From Buddleja alternifolia (Eukaryota > Streptophyta > Magnoliopsida > Lamiales > Scrophulariaceae), in contig CM033402.1 of NCBI GenBank assembly GCA_019426215.1, positions 4,278,001 to 4,342,000 on the forward strand: DNA of 64,000 nucleotides, given 5' to 3'. The position numbers and the translations under genes were made by a program. Under the pieces are notes generated by a model. It was not told the DNA's origin. It did no database searches and worked only from the letters and a program-made list of their open reading frames with translations. This document shows, piece by piece, positions 36,632 through 48,420 of the stretch (within the stretch, counting starts at the first letter, position 1; each line of letters begins with the position of its first letter).

Positions 36632-38086
36632 TTCTTTTTTTTTTTTTTGGTAAGAAAATGTGATTCATTCAAAATCGAAACAATCCAAAGTTACAAAAGG
36701 TGGAACCGAAGATTCCTCACAACAGATGTCAAGAGGAATATAATTGTGAGGAATAGTTCCACTCCAACCTCTATGAAAAGCCCATTTGGCAAGCAAATCT
36801 GCAACCGAGTTTTTAAACCTAGGAATATTACAAACATGCCACATAGGCCAACGAGATAACAAAAAATTTCCCCCTTCAATATCAACTTTAGCAGTCCAAT
36901 CAGGGGGAGTATCATCATGGAGGATCAGATTAACCGCAACAAAAGAATCACTTTCAAAAATCACTAGATGAACACCTGTTTTATCAAGAATAGACAAGGC
37001 CTTAGCAATTGCTAAAGTTTCAGCAGCCACCACATCATGGGCCTAACTTTTGAATCCAAAAGCAAGAACAATCGCACCGGAGGAATTCCGAACAAGAATA
37101 GCTATTGCACACAAACAATCTTCAAACTAGGCATCTGTATTGACCTTTAGCCAATTAGAGGGAGGGGCTTTTCACTTCTGAACCGGGTTATACTCTTGGG
37201 ATCTTAGCAACTTAGCACGTTGCGCCTTGACACGTTCAATAGTTAACTTATCTGCCAAACGAGCAATTTTAACCACATCAACAAGAATAGATTCATGAAA
37301 AAGTTTATTTCGAGCATTTCACACCAATCCGATAGCAATAACCGAGAAAGTAAGAAATTCCCAACATAATTCTAAGGATGGAGAAAGATGTCTATCCATG
37401 GAAAGAAGCAAGCGAATCCAATCTTCCATCACGAGACGTTCGAAAGGAAAAAGCTTAAAATTCCATTTTGAAACCAACCATACCTGTTGAGCAATAGGAC
37501 ACTTAATAAAAAGATGATCAAGAGTTTCCGGTTCCTGTTGACAAAATAAGCAAGAAGTATCTTCCACATAAAAAAATTTATTAAGTCAATCTCAAGTAGG
37601 TATGATACACTTAATCAATCTCCACAAAAAAAAATTTAAATGGGGATGTAACATGGATTTCCACAATCTTTTGCACACAAAAACAGATGAGTCATTAACA
37701 GATGGAAAACGCCCATTTTGATCAGTCAAATAAGCTTATTTGACTGAAAACCTTCCATTAGTAGACAGAGTCCAAAAGGGGCCTAAAGCTGCCGAGGGGG
37801 CAGGAATACGGATCTTAAGAATCGCTTGAACCAATAAAGGCGGGAAAAGAGAATTAAGCATATCCAAGTTCCAAGAAAATGAGTCGGGGAGGAACAAACT
37901 TTTTGTAAAGGCAAACTCCATCACAACCGAATCCTGGAGATTTGGTTTTGGTGGAATAAATCCTTCAAACGAAGGAATCCAAGGGTCACTCCACATACGC
38001 AAATGACAAAGGGGCGAAACTTGAAAGCAAAGACCTTTGGAAATGAGGTTTTTGCAAGCAAGAATATCCCTCATAATCCAAGAAAC
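36632..38086 (-). pseudogene. LINE-1 ORF2, 3' half: zf-RVT and RNase H
   Basis: Minus-strand remnant of a plant L1-type non-LTR retrotransposon. From the CACTA-3 boundary: SWIMRDILACKNLISKGL, WSDPWIP; then the zinc-binding zf-RVT domain (CLFCQQEPETLDHLFIKCPI, 37,567-37,320); then RNase H (MVAAETLAIAKALSIL, VHLVIFESDS, SVADLLAKWA; 37,033-36,665). The T-run at 36,632-36,648 is the poly(A) tail. TAA at about 37,736-37,738 after GRFSVK, other stops, and a break before the zf-RVT domain make it non-functional. Confidence 0.88.
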
Positions 38087-38570
38087 CACTACTACAAAAA
38101 TGACCTATGACAGCGGTTTTTTTGGGCCTATGGCAGCGGTTTTAACCGCTGTCAAAGGTACCGCTGGTATAGGGGTGGACCTATGACAGCGGTTACAAAA
38201 CCGCTGTAATAGGTCTACCTATGACAGCGGTTTCCTGAACACCGCTGCGAAAAAACCAAAAAAATAAAAAAAAATAACGGACCTGTGGCAGCGGTTTTCC
38301 CAGAACCGCTGCCACAGGTGGACCTCTGGCAGCGGTTCTGGGAAAACCGCTGCCAAAGGTCTCACCTGTGGCAGCGGTTTTTGGGAGAACCGCTTCCACA
38401 GGTGAGACCTTTGGCAGCGGTTTTCCCAGAACCGCTGCCAGAGGTCTTACCTGTGGAAGCGGTTCTCCCAAAACCGCTTCCACAGGTGAGACCTTTGGCA
38501 GCGGTTTTCCCAGAACCGCTGCCAGAGGTGAGAACTGTAGCAGCGGTTCTGCAGAACCGCTGTTTTTTTT
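38087..38570. repeat. CACTA-3 3' subterminal inverted repeats
   Basis: About a dozen palindromic units of the form GGCAGCGGTTTT...AACCGCTGCC, in CTGTGGCAG/CTTTGGCAG variants, placed every 40-60 bp. Apparent reading frames across them (PLPQVRPLAAVF and similar) are translations of the repeat, not genes. Confidence 0.9.
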
Positions 38571-38826
38571 CTGTTTTTTTTTTAATTATTTATTGCGCTG
38601 TCATGATAGTGCCTGTAATATGCAATGATCCAATCAACAAATTTCAACTAACAACAAAACATATTCAACATAAGCAAACATCATCCCAAACTTCAATATT
38701 ACCATCTTTAATCTCCAACAAAATGTACAATTAACTAATTAAATTACTAATGACCTTACGAAATACAATAAATCAAATCTCAATTTATAGCAAGTCACAA
38801 TGTACAAAAACTAAATTACCTAATTT
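38571..38826. other. 3' flank of the CACTA-3 second gene
   Basis: T-rich then AT-rich sequence with no reading frame of note between the subterminal repeats and the stop codon of the second gene. Confidence 0.5.
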
Positions 38827-41800
38827 CTAAGGAGCTGCTAAGAAAATGTAACGTGCAACTTCGCAGCGTACTTCATCAATTTGCTCATCAGTATAGAAGG
38901 ATTGACAATCCTTAAAGTACTGCAAGATATATGTATATATATAGAGATTAATTGCAAAGTGAAATAACATTTCAATTACCTACCAATTAAGGTTTAATAA
39001 TTTCAAAAGTAATAGAATTAAGTATATATATATATATATAGGATTATGTATACCGCTGTTGGGATTATAGATAGTCCGTGGCTAATAATCTCTTTCATGA
39101 ATCTCATAACGAAATAGCCACAATCCACCTCGTTGGTCTGCCGGGGGCACTACAAAAGCAATCAAACTTACATTGTATTAGAAGACGAACTTCTATACGA
39201 ATATATAATCTCATGAACCTAGAAAACGCTAACCTTTATAGTAAACCATTTACAGTCCGAGTTTTTGGATTTGTTGGATTGGTTGTTGCAGTTTGCACGA
39301 AATATGTGCACAGCTCTATAAAAAAATATAAAAAACAAGAAAATATGTTAAAAACAAGAAATTATGTGAAATAAATACAATTTAAAAAAATATTAAATAT
39401 AATGGATACATTGATTGAATGAAAAACTTACTGATTGAATTTTAGCATCATATCATCTCGGTATTGCGGCTCACCATGCACAGAATCCAGATAGTAAACA
39501 ATCTCTTTAAATGGATTAATTGCAAGCAACAACCAATGACCCCTACAAAACATTCAAAAGATAGTTGAAAATTTGTTTTGCGTAGCTAGTTTTACAAATT
39601 AAAATCGAGTCTTTAGTAGCTCACCCGGTGTTGTAAGGTGCAAAAAATAACTTATTTTGTTGTGTACTCTGCATCATAGCACGTGCTATGTACTGCACTT
39701 GTTGAACTGACGGGTCTGTTTGAGCAGCTATGGAATGTGGGCTAAGGAACCCGAAACTTGTTTCTTTTCCTTCGGGGATCACGTAGTTAAACCACAAACA
39801 CCTAAATTGAGCATAAAAAATGAATTTCGAGTGACGAAAATAATCGTAGTTTAGATGTAATAAAATAATTAAAAAACTTACTTTATGTACGCTGTAATGA
39901 TAGAGGCTCCTATTTCTTGTCTACACAGAAGGTGATAGATCTCCTCCCTCCCAATGAACTCTGGAAATGAAACATTCATAATGGCTTCGTCCATATATAT
40001 ATTGATCTGGGCATCAATCTTCATCATCTTCGTGTACTTTCCCAGAAATACAAGGTCATTAGGGAGTCCATCTAGTTGAAGATCTGCACATATGTCTACT
40101 TCACCTGCAGGCTCGGCCACTTGAGATTTTCCTTTGACAGCTGACCGCTTCGACGTCCCTGACTTACGGTTTGCAGATGATTTGGACTGTTTAAGCAAGA
40201 AAATAAAATATAAATGTTACACACCAAAGTATATTTAGTAACCTCAAACAAATTGTTATAATTTATTAATGACTAGCTATTAATTACATACCGGTGCAGC
40301 AGTGACAATGACAAGACTCGCTGGCCAAGCAACAAAGGTACCCAGCGCATGAGAAATGGAGAATATTTCATCATTGAGAGGGACGGGCAGGAGTGTATTA
40401 GCCTCAACTGCAGTGTCAATGCGCACTTTCACATTGTTGGTGGCTAATTGACAGTTGTGAAGTGTTCTATCAGTCTCTGATCGATTGTATAGCTGTCCTT
40501 TAGCCACCACACGATATGATGGAGATGAAAGTGCTAATTGACATGGAGTGATACCCTACACACACACGTATATATATATATACAACATTATATTAGAAAG
40601 TTTTGTATGATTTACAGAAAATAGAGAGTCGCAAGTTATATGATTAATAAACAAGTTCAAATATTTTACCTCAGGAAGCATCTTATAACCTGGTTCTGGG
40701 CTGCTATCTTTCAAAGAAATGACGTCATCTTCATGTGGCTGACGCGAGCTAGGGGCTTCCAAAACATCAATTCGTTGTTGCATGGCAACCATAGTTTCGG
40801 AGAGGTTTTTCACTATGTTTCTCAAGTTTTCCATCTCCTTTTCTGAAGCAGGCTTTGGATCCTTAAAATAGTCTCTTTGTGAGACCCCAAAGCCAACACC
40901 CCTAACGCGACCCGGATGCTCTTTCCTTTTAATAGCTTTAGCCAATAGGTCATCTCGACTCGTGTAAGTTCCACTATGGCTAGTGCTCTCTTGTGAAATG
41001 CTCTCCTGTAATGATATATTTTTAAAAATTAAAAAAAATAGTGAACCTTGTGCTTTTAATAGTATTTCAATAAAACAATTAATAGAGCTAAAATTGCCAA
41101 TAACTCACCATTTCATTCACCACTCTTCTAACATTTTCGTTATCAATTTGATTTGTCGGATCGGAACGCGAAACCCTCCACACGAGTGCTCGTGTCACAT
41201 CTGTACAATCGGATCCCGCATCCCTTCTTTTATTTATCTGTATTTTCATTAAAAAATATATGTATGCATTAACATAGAATTATTATTAAAAAATTGTAAG
41301 GATTCACTGCTAAATGAACTACATACCTCCATTTGCTCCACAACAGCATCTCCAAAACTCCCTTTCCGGTAAGGATATTCAGGGTTCTTTGCTCTTTCCT
41401 GATTGTCAATGCTTATTTTCTGTTTATTACATTATCAAATTATTAGCTAAATATAAACGCAATAACCAACAAATGAAACTGTAAATTAAAATGACTAGCT
41501 ACCTGCCAAGGTTCACCTAAGCGAACCTCTAAAAATGCCGCCCAATCGGCTTGGGATATCTCATATTGTGGAGGTGGGTTGACATTAACATTTCCATCAT
41601 CATCTCGCACATACTTTCTGCTTATGTAGCTCCTGAAGTTACGTGCTAGCCTCCCAGCTTCTGCTAGTACGTACTTTTGTCGACTTTCGTCAATATCAAA
41701 CGCCAACTACAAAAAACAAACAATAAAGTATATATAAAATTATAATTTAGAGAATATGATAATATATTAACACTTACAAATAAGATAATATCCAAATTAC

Positions 41801-42093
41801 CTTCATCTCATCCCAAATGTTTTTTTTGTTGCTGACGGGACTTTGCGCCAAGTACTAATGGCAATCGACACCTTCTGCCGAACCTGCACGCCTATATACC
41901 CAACAAATATTGATTTGTTGGGGTTAATTGGCTGACCTCTGTCATTCCAGCCGACAGGTAGCCTTATGCCTTTACTTCTGGCATTGACAACTTTTTTCAT
42001 AGCAGAGACACCTCTCCGTATGTCCTTCTCATGACCGCTATCTGATCCATATACATCATCGTCGGGAAAACTACCATCAGGATTTGAAGCCAT
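38827..42093 (-). pseudogene. CACTA-3 second gene: DUF8039-like domain plus Ulp1-like cysteine protease
   Basis: About twelve exons on the minus strand: 42,093 to about 41,800 (MASNPDGSFPDDDVYGSD, VVNARSKGIRLPVGWN), 41,706-41,511, about 41,420-41,330 (YPYRKGSFGD), 41,236-41,113 (CTDVTRALVWRV), 41,005-40,675 (HPGRVRGVGFGVSQRD plus a coiled-coil-like segment), 40,553-40,293 (VVAKGQLYNRS), 40,187-39,881, 39,803-39,625 (FGFLSPHSIAA), 39,545 to about 39,430 (GHWLLLAINPFKEIVYYLDS), about 39,320-39,240, 39,150-39,075 (NEVDCGYFVMRFMKEI) and about 38,929-38,827 (EQIDEVRCEVARYIF). The C48/Ulp1 triad His, Asp and Cys are visible, so a SUMO- or ubiquitin-directed protease activity is possible. The only lesion seen is an A8 run near 41,818 that shifts frame before the first donor; A9 would read KKNIWDEMK. 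Confidence 0.8.
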
Positions 42094-42129
42094 CGACCTA
42101 CAAAAGACAAATAATACAGAAGTTAGATT

Positions 42130-42330
42130 CATATAAATTTGGCAGATTCATTTGGCAATAATAAATTTCAAATAGACGTAATAAATACAGAAGTTATCTT
42201 CATATAAATTTGGCAGATTCATTTGGCAATAATAAATTTCAAATAGACGTAATAAATACAGAAGTTATCTTCATATAAATTTGGCAGATTCATTTGGCAA
42301 TAATAAATTTCAAATAGAAGTAATAAATCA
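42130..42330. repeat. Tandem repeat, about 71-bp unit, three copies
   Basis: The unit begins ACAGAAGTTA, contains TTTGGCAGATTCATTTGGCA and ends in AATAGACGTAATAAAT. It lies in the spacer between the two CACTA-3 genes. Confidence 0.85.
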
Positions 42331-42557
42331 CAAAATAAACAAAATTATCCTAAACCACAAAATAAACAAAATTTAATCCTCAATTAAACATAATTAACCC
42401 CCAGCTAAACCAAATTAACCTTAAAATCAATCAACCCCTATTTCCCTTAAATTTTCCACAAAAATTGGCAAATCTCAAGAATATAAATTTTCTAGCAACT
42501 AAGTATAAATATTGAAAGAAGTCTATCATACAATTATGAAATAAATTCTAATACCTT

Positions 42558-45500
42558 TCATCGTTTTCTTTTTGTCGTTGGCTTAGCAGTCTTTTGCTTC
42601 CCATCGGTACGACCATTTTTTTTAGTACGGCGACGAACTGACGGATTAATCCATATCCCCTCTTGGTGATCTTGACGCATATACAATTCATCATCACTTA
42701 TATCCAAGTCATCGTCACTATCAATTGATTGTGAATCACCTAAGGAGATAGGGTTTTCTCCATCATCTTCACTTTCTTCATAATCACCTTCAATACATGT
42801 ATTTTTGTTTGCCGATAAAACAATGGACCACCTCTTATCAATAGGATCGGTAACAAAAAATACTTGTTTAGCTTGTGACGCTAAAATGAAAGGTTCATCT
42901 TTGTATCCCACTCTTTCAAGGTCTACTCGAGTGAAGCCTATTTCACTATTATCGACACCATGTTTATTGTCAACCCACCTACACCCAAATACAGGCACCC
43001 GAAACCAACTATAATCAAGCTCCCATATACGTTCAATCACCCCGTAATATGATAAATCGGCATAGATAGGATTATTATCTTTCGCACTTGAGATATGCAT
43101 TGCTTGAGCTACAAGACTCACACCACTATTCTGCATTGTACTTCGTTCGTCTTGGTCTTTTGTATAGAATGTGCGACCATTGATACGATAACCTGAATAA
43201 CAAAATACTAGTCTGTCCGGACCCATCGACAGCCGTGTCAATTTATCTGAAACTGAAAGCTGTGGATTCTCTTTCTGTTTTTCTTCAAAATGCTTTCGGA
43301 ACCAATCGATGAAACTCTTATTATGCTCTCTTGAAATCCAACTCTCATTTTTAATTGGATTGAATCTCCTAAGTTGGTTCTTATGCTCTTCAACATATGG
43401 GTCAACCTCATCGGTGTTGTGGAGCACATATAGGTGTGCCTGATCCCTTTGTGTAATATGAACACTAGCTAATTGTTTTCCCATTAATCCGACTCCTTCT
43501 GTTCCCCCTCCCACAACATGAGACTTTGGGAGCTCTGCAACATTAGAATCTGTCAGATACTCTGTGCAAAATGTAATGGCTTCATCAACTATGTACCGTT
43601 CAACAATGCAACCTTCCGGTCGACTACGATTTTTCACGTAGCCTTTCAATACCTTCATATAACGCTCAGCCGGATACATAGATCTCATAAAAGCCGGTCC
43701 ACATAGTTGAGTCTCTCTAACCAAGTGAATGGGAAGATGAGTCATTATATCAAAAAAAGCAGGTGGAAAATACATTTCAAGCTCACACAAAGTGATGACA
43801 ATTTGTTTTTGAAGTGCAGGAAATTGCTCAGGATCAAACACCTTGCTCCACATTGCTTTGAAGAAGAAACACAATTTAGTTATCGTGTCTCTCACCTTTT
43901 TTGGCAAAATGGCCCGTATAGCAATTGGTAGCAAATGATCCATGATTACATGACAATCGTGAGTCTTCAAGTGTTTTAGCTTCAAATCCTTCATTGATAC
44001 AAGACTGCTAATGTTTGAAGAATACCCTTCTGGAACTTTCACTCCATTAAGAAACTCACATAATGCAATTTTTTCTTTCCTGGCTAGAGTGTGAGCTGCT
44101 GGAGGCAAATAAGTACGTTTCCCCTTATTTGTTGGTGTCAATTTTCCTCTTATCTTCATTTCAACCAAGTCTAACCGTGCCTTTACGCCATCTTTTGTCT
44201 TTCCGGGCACATTTAGAAGTGTTCCAATGACGCTATCAAATACATTTTTCTCAATATGCATTATATCGAGAAAATGTCTAACATGTAAAGACGTCCAATA
44301 CGGCAACTCAAAGAAAATTGACTTTTTTTTCCACCCAGTTTTTGCAAGGCCACATGCAAAAGTCTTTCCAAATTTAACCTCCAAGTCTCTTACATTTTCA
44401 AACACTTCTTCACCAGTTAAGCACTTAGGAGCTCGACCTTCTTCTATATTCCCATTGAAAGCTTTCTTCCACCGACGATATCGATGGTTCCGATTTAGCC
44501 ATCTCCGATGCCCTTGGAATGCATATTTCTGGGAGTGTGTCAATCGATATTGATCTGTACTCTTCACACATATGGGGCATCCACATTGGCCATGTACACC
44601 ATATCCCTCGAGGTTTGCTCTTGCCGGAAAATCATTGATTGTTCCAAATAACATGACTCTGAGATTAAAATTTTCTTCTCTCAACCCGTCATATACTTGA
44701 ACACCGGTGTCCCACAACACCTTCAAATCCTCAATTAAAGGGGTCAAGTAGACATCTATATCATTTCCAGGTTGTTTCGGCCCAGAAATGAGTATAGGCA
44801 TCATTATATGCTCTCGCTTCATGCATCGCGATGGGGGAAGGTTGTAGATCATCAAAATCACCGGCCATGTACTATGTGAGCTGCTTTGCAAGCCATGAGG
44901 GTTCATGCCATCTGTAGCCAATACAAGGCGCAGGTTTCTTGATTCTTCACCAAATTCAGGAAATCATCATCAATCTTTTTCCATTGAGGAGAATCTGAGG
45001 GATGTCGAATCTTGTCATCTTCAATCCTTTCTTCAAACCTTCTATCAGCATGCCATGTCAAGTCCTTGGCTAACTCTTTACTACTGTACATGCGTTTAAA
45101 TCGTGGTATTATAGGCAAATACCACATGGTTTTGACAGGCGTAGATCCATTCTTCTTGTACCGTGAGGCGCCACATTTTGGACAGGCCTTCAATGATGCA
45201 TAGTCAATTCTAAATAATACGCAATCATTGAGACACGCATGTATCCTCTCATATCCCATGCCAATTGAGGTTAACATCCGTTTAGCCTCATAAGTACGAT
45301 TAGGTAACACATTATCCTCAGGTAGCATGCTTTTTAATAAACCAAGCAAGTCTGTGAAACTCTTATCACTCCACCCATTGTTGGCTTTTAACTTGTATAG
45401 GTTAAGAACTGTTTTCAATCTCGTGAATTTACTACCACTATACAGTGGTGTCTTTGAATCACTTGTCAAATTGTCAAACATTTTAGGACAATTTCGCAAA

Positions 45501-45838
45501 TCCTCCTCAATCACATTTGTCATCTCCTCCAAACGATCAGGCTCATAATCATTCATGTTGAAATCGTGTGATGGATATGATGTACCACCCAAATCATCCA
45601 ACGGGACACTGCTTTCACCGTGTCTTGTCCAACGTTTGTAGCTTTTATCAATTCCATTACACACCAAATGATCTTCCAACTCACGTGGACTAATTCTCTT
45701 TCCAAAACAACAACGTAAACACGGGCAAGTGATCCTAGTTCGATCTGGTGCATGGTCAACCGCAAACTTTATGAACTCTTTCACACCTTTCTCATACTGT
45801 TCCGACATACGATCTGCTAAAATCCAACTTCGATCCAT
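42558..45838 (-). pseudogene. CACTA-3 TNP2 transposase, full length but for one frameshift
   Basis: Starts MDRSWILADRMSEQYEKGVK at 45,838 and ends in a Lys/Arg/Thr-rich tail at 42,558, about 1,100 codons. Order: Transpos_assoc-type domain (ITCPCLRCCFGKRIS), zinc-binding-like CPKCGASRYKK, Transposase_21 core (LATDGMNPHG, YNLPPSRCM, SGPKQPGNDIDVYLTPLIED), DIMHIEKNVFDSVIGTLLNV, DUF4218 type (HDCHVIMDHLLPIAI, PPAFFDIMTHLPIHL) and DUF4216 type (WELDYSWFRVPVFGCRW, DPIDKRWSIVL). The first 311 codons and the last 787 are in different frames. Near 44,955-44,962 one base is missing between DDDF and PEFGEESRNLRL. No other break is seen. The gene is intronless in this reading, and the protein would act in the nucleus on CACTA ends. 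Confidence 0.9.
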
Positions 45839-45839
45839 T

Positions 45840-46548
45840 TTGATTCTAAATTAATCAAATTAAACAATTTTATCATCAGTTGATAGTTAAATTAATTAAA
45901 TAATTTGTATTTTAATTTATTTCCCATTATTCTAGAAAAAATTCAGCAGAGTAACAACGCAAAAATTACTACCAAGTTCTCGACTTAATCTTCACCCGGT
46001 TAGGTTGAATCCAACAAAATTCGAATCTACGATCCGCTAAAATCCAATTTCAATCTTAATTAATTATATTTTCAGCAACTACAAATATTGATCACCAGTC
46101 GGATCACATAAATCACATAAAACTATAGATAAAACATTATATTTTCAGCAACTACAAATATTGATCACCAGTCGGATCACATAAATCACATAAAACTATA
46201 GATAAAACATTATATTTTCAGCAACTAAGTATAAATATAGATCACCAGTTGGATCAATGTACCCTAAACCACCAAATAACCACAATTTAATCTCAAATCA
46301 AACGGAATTAACACCTGACTAACTAAAATTAATACTAAATTCAGTCAAATTCCTAGTTCCCTTAAATTTTTTATACACCCACACATACACAAATACACGC
46401 ACACATACACAAATATATATACATACACTCATATATGCATACACCCACATATACACAAATACAAGCACACATACACAAATATATATACATACACTCATAT
46501 ATGCATACACCCACATATACATACATCTATACATACTCTATGTGTGTG

Positions 46549-46579
<31 letters not shown>

Positions 46580-47079
46580 CTAAAAGAAAATACCAAAACT
46601 AAATGGACCACGGCGGCGGAAGCGGAGGTGGGCGGCAGGGGCAGCGGCGGCGGAGGTCGGCGGCGGCGGTGGCGGAGGTCGGCTGCGGCGGCGGCGGTGG
46701 TAGAGAGAGAGAGAGAGAAAACCGAGAGAGAGAGAGCAAAACCGAGAGAGAGAGAGAAAAACCGAGAGAGAGAGAGAAAACGGGAGGGGGGCGGCGGATG
46801 GTGGTGGTGGTGGTGGTGGTGGTGGTGGTGGTGGTGGTGGTGGTGAGAGAGAGAAAAACCGAGAGAGAGAGAGAGAGAAAAACCGAGAGAGAGGGCTAGA
46901 TATCTAGAGAGAGAAAAAGAGATCTAGGGGGGCGGCGGACGGTGGTCTCGCGATGGTGGTGGTGGTGGTGGTGGTGGTGGTGGTGGTGGTGAGAGAGTTG
47001 AGAGAGAGAGAGAGTGAGTAGGTGAGATGTAGTGAGAGTGAGAGTGAGAGTGAGGGGGGCCGGGTTGTAGAAAACCCGG
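45840..47079. repeat. CACTA-3 5' leader with tandem and simple repeats
   Basis: No gene is supported. It contains a 74-bp unit repeated about 2.5 times (46,065-46,235, with ATATTTTCAGCAACTA), a CA/TA-rich repeat of ACACCCACATATACACAAAT type at about 46,375-46,530, GGC-rich DNA at 46,610-46,700, GA-rich runs, and two (GGT)n arrays at about 46,798-46,845 and 46,950-46,992. Glycine-, valine- or histidine-rich frames here are simple-sequence translations. Confidence 0.75.
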
Positions 47080-47475
47080 CCCTTGTGCCAGCGGTTCTGT
47101 CGAACCGCTGGCACATGTCTGTTTGTGGCAGCGGTTCGGCTAGAACCGCTGCCACAAAGTACACTTCTGGCAGCGGTTCGGCTAGAACCGCTGCCACAAA
47201 GTACACTTCTAGCAGCGGTTCGGCCGAACCGCTGCCATACGTGCGCTTTGTGGCGGCGGTTCGGCCGAACCGCTGCCATACGTGTGCTTTTTGGCAGCGG
47301 TTCTGGCCGAACCGCTGCCACATTCAAAATATTTTTTTTTTTTTTTTTTTCTGAAACCTATGCCAGCGTTTTGGCTCGAACCGCTGTCATAGGTCCGAAC
47401 CGAATGCCACTTTTTACAGCAGTTTTCAAAACCGCTGTCATAGGTGCGCTGTAATAGGACTTTTTTGTGGTAGTG
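47080..47475. repeat. CACTA-3 5' subterminal inverted repeats
   Basis: Palindromic units GGCAGCGGTTCGGC...GAACCGCTGCCA spaced by ACTT/TGCTTT linkers, mirrored by those at 38,087-38,570, ending at the terminus. Confidence 0.9.
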
Positions 47476-48420
47476 AACACCACTAGGGCAAGAGTCCATT
47501 TGAAGCAAAGAAAGATTTTTGAAATATTTAGCTTTAAAAAACTGAACCCACACTTTATCATCATGGTTCATAATGTTCCAACCAAGTTTTGCAATTAGGG
47601 CTCTGTTTAAATCTTTCATACGTCGAAAACCAAGACCATCAACACTTTTGAGAAGACAAATGTCATCCGATTTTTTTAGAAAAAGAGCTTTTTTTGTAGG
47701 GTTTTTACCCCACCAAAAACAACACATGATTTTATCAATAGCACCATAAGTAGAAACTGGGAGACAAAAAGTAGACATTGGATAAATAGGAATAGCTTGA
47801 ATGACGGATTTGAATAAAACTATAGCTTGAGAAAGAGAGTTTATTTTCCAACCACTTAACTTTCTTCCAATTTTATCAATAATCTCTTCAAAATAAACAC
47901 TTTTAGAAGGGGGTTTACAGAACGGAAGGCCAAGATGCTTTTGATTGTGATTGCATTCAACCAAACCCAAAATTTGAAGGATATCATGCTTTTTTCAAGA
48001 ATAAACCTTACCCCCAAAATGAATAACTGATTTCTCAATACTAAGAACTTGTCCTGACCGCTCAGAGAAAAGATTAAGACAAAAATTAACTTGGACAGCT
48101 TCATCAGTGTTAGCATGGCAAAAGATAACTAAATCATCGCCATACATGAGATGGGAAATTGGAGGAGCAGACCTACAAGTTTTAACACCATGAATCAAGG
48201 AATTTGCTTCAGCCCTATATAGATAATACGAGGAAGAAGATCAAAGTAAACAACGAATAAGTACGGGGAGAGATGATCTCCCTGTCTTATGCCACGGGAA
48301 GGACGAAAACTACCAAAAGGAGATCCATTAATGAGAATAGAAAAACTCGATGTACTAACACATTGGGAAATCCATTGGCTAAACATGTTATTGAAACTCG
48401 TAGCACATATAGCATCCTCA
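47476..48420 (-). pseudogene. LINE-1 ORF2, 5' half: reverse transcriptase
   Basis: Upstream part of the LINE interrupted by CACTA-3. Minus-strand reading: MFSQWISQCVSTSSFSILIN, GIRQGDHLSPYLFV, the catalytic YGDD in SHLMYGDDLVIFCHA, HLGLPFCKPPSKS, LSGWKINSLSQAI, CFWWGKNPTKKAL, LGWNIMNHDDKVWV. At least two frame breaks (near 48,190 and 47,990) separate the blocks. The 5' end near 48,410 abuts extensin-like sequence, so the LINE is 5'-truncated. Confidence 0.88.

Larger units (their letters stand above)
38087..47475 (-). mobile_element. CACTA-3: complete 9,389-bp CACTA element
   Basis: Starts CACTACTACAAAAATGACC at 38,087 and ends GGACTTTTTTGTGGTAGTG at 47,475, a near-perfect terminal inverted repeat. 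It is flanked by the target-site duplication AAC (38,084-38,086 and 47,476-47,478). Removing the element and one AAC joins the host LINE frame as CPSGV|SWIMRDIL. It encodes a TNP2 transposase and a second gene with a Ulp1-like domain, both on the minus strand, between clusters of subterminal inverted repeats. Each gene shows one apparent single-base frameshift. Confidence 0.93.

Noticed and set aside
38087..38570. Evenly spaced palindromes resembling a CRISPR array
   Set aside because: The context is a plant CACTA element end; there are no unique spacers or cas genes, and the units are inverted rather than direct repeats.
38193..38734. Reading frames translating as PLPQVRPLAAVF-type repeats on both strands
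   Set aside because: They are translations of CACTA-3 subterminal palindromes; open on both strands because of the repeat, not because of coding.
46544..47454. Gly/Arg-rich, Val-rich and His-rich open frames
   Set aside because: They derive from GGC, GA and GGT simple repeats and subterminal palindromes in the CACTA-3 leader.
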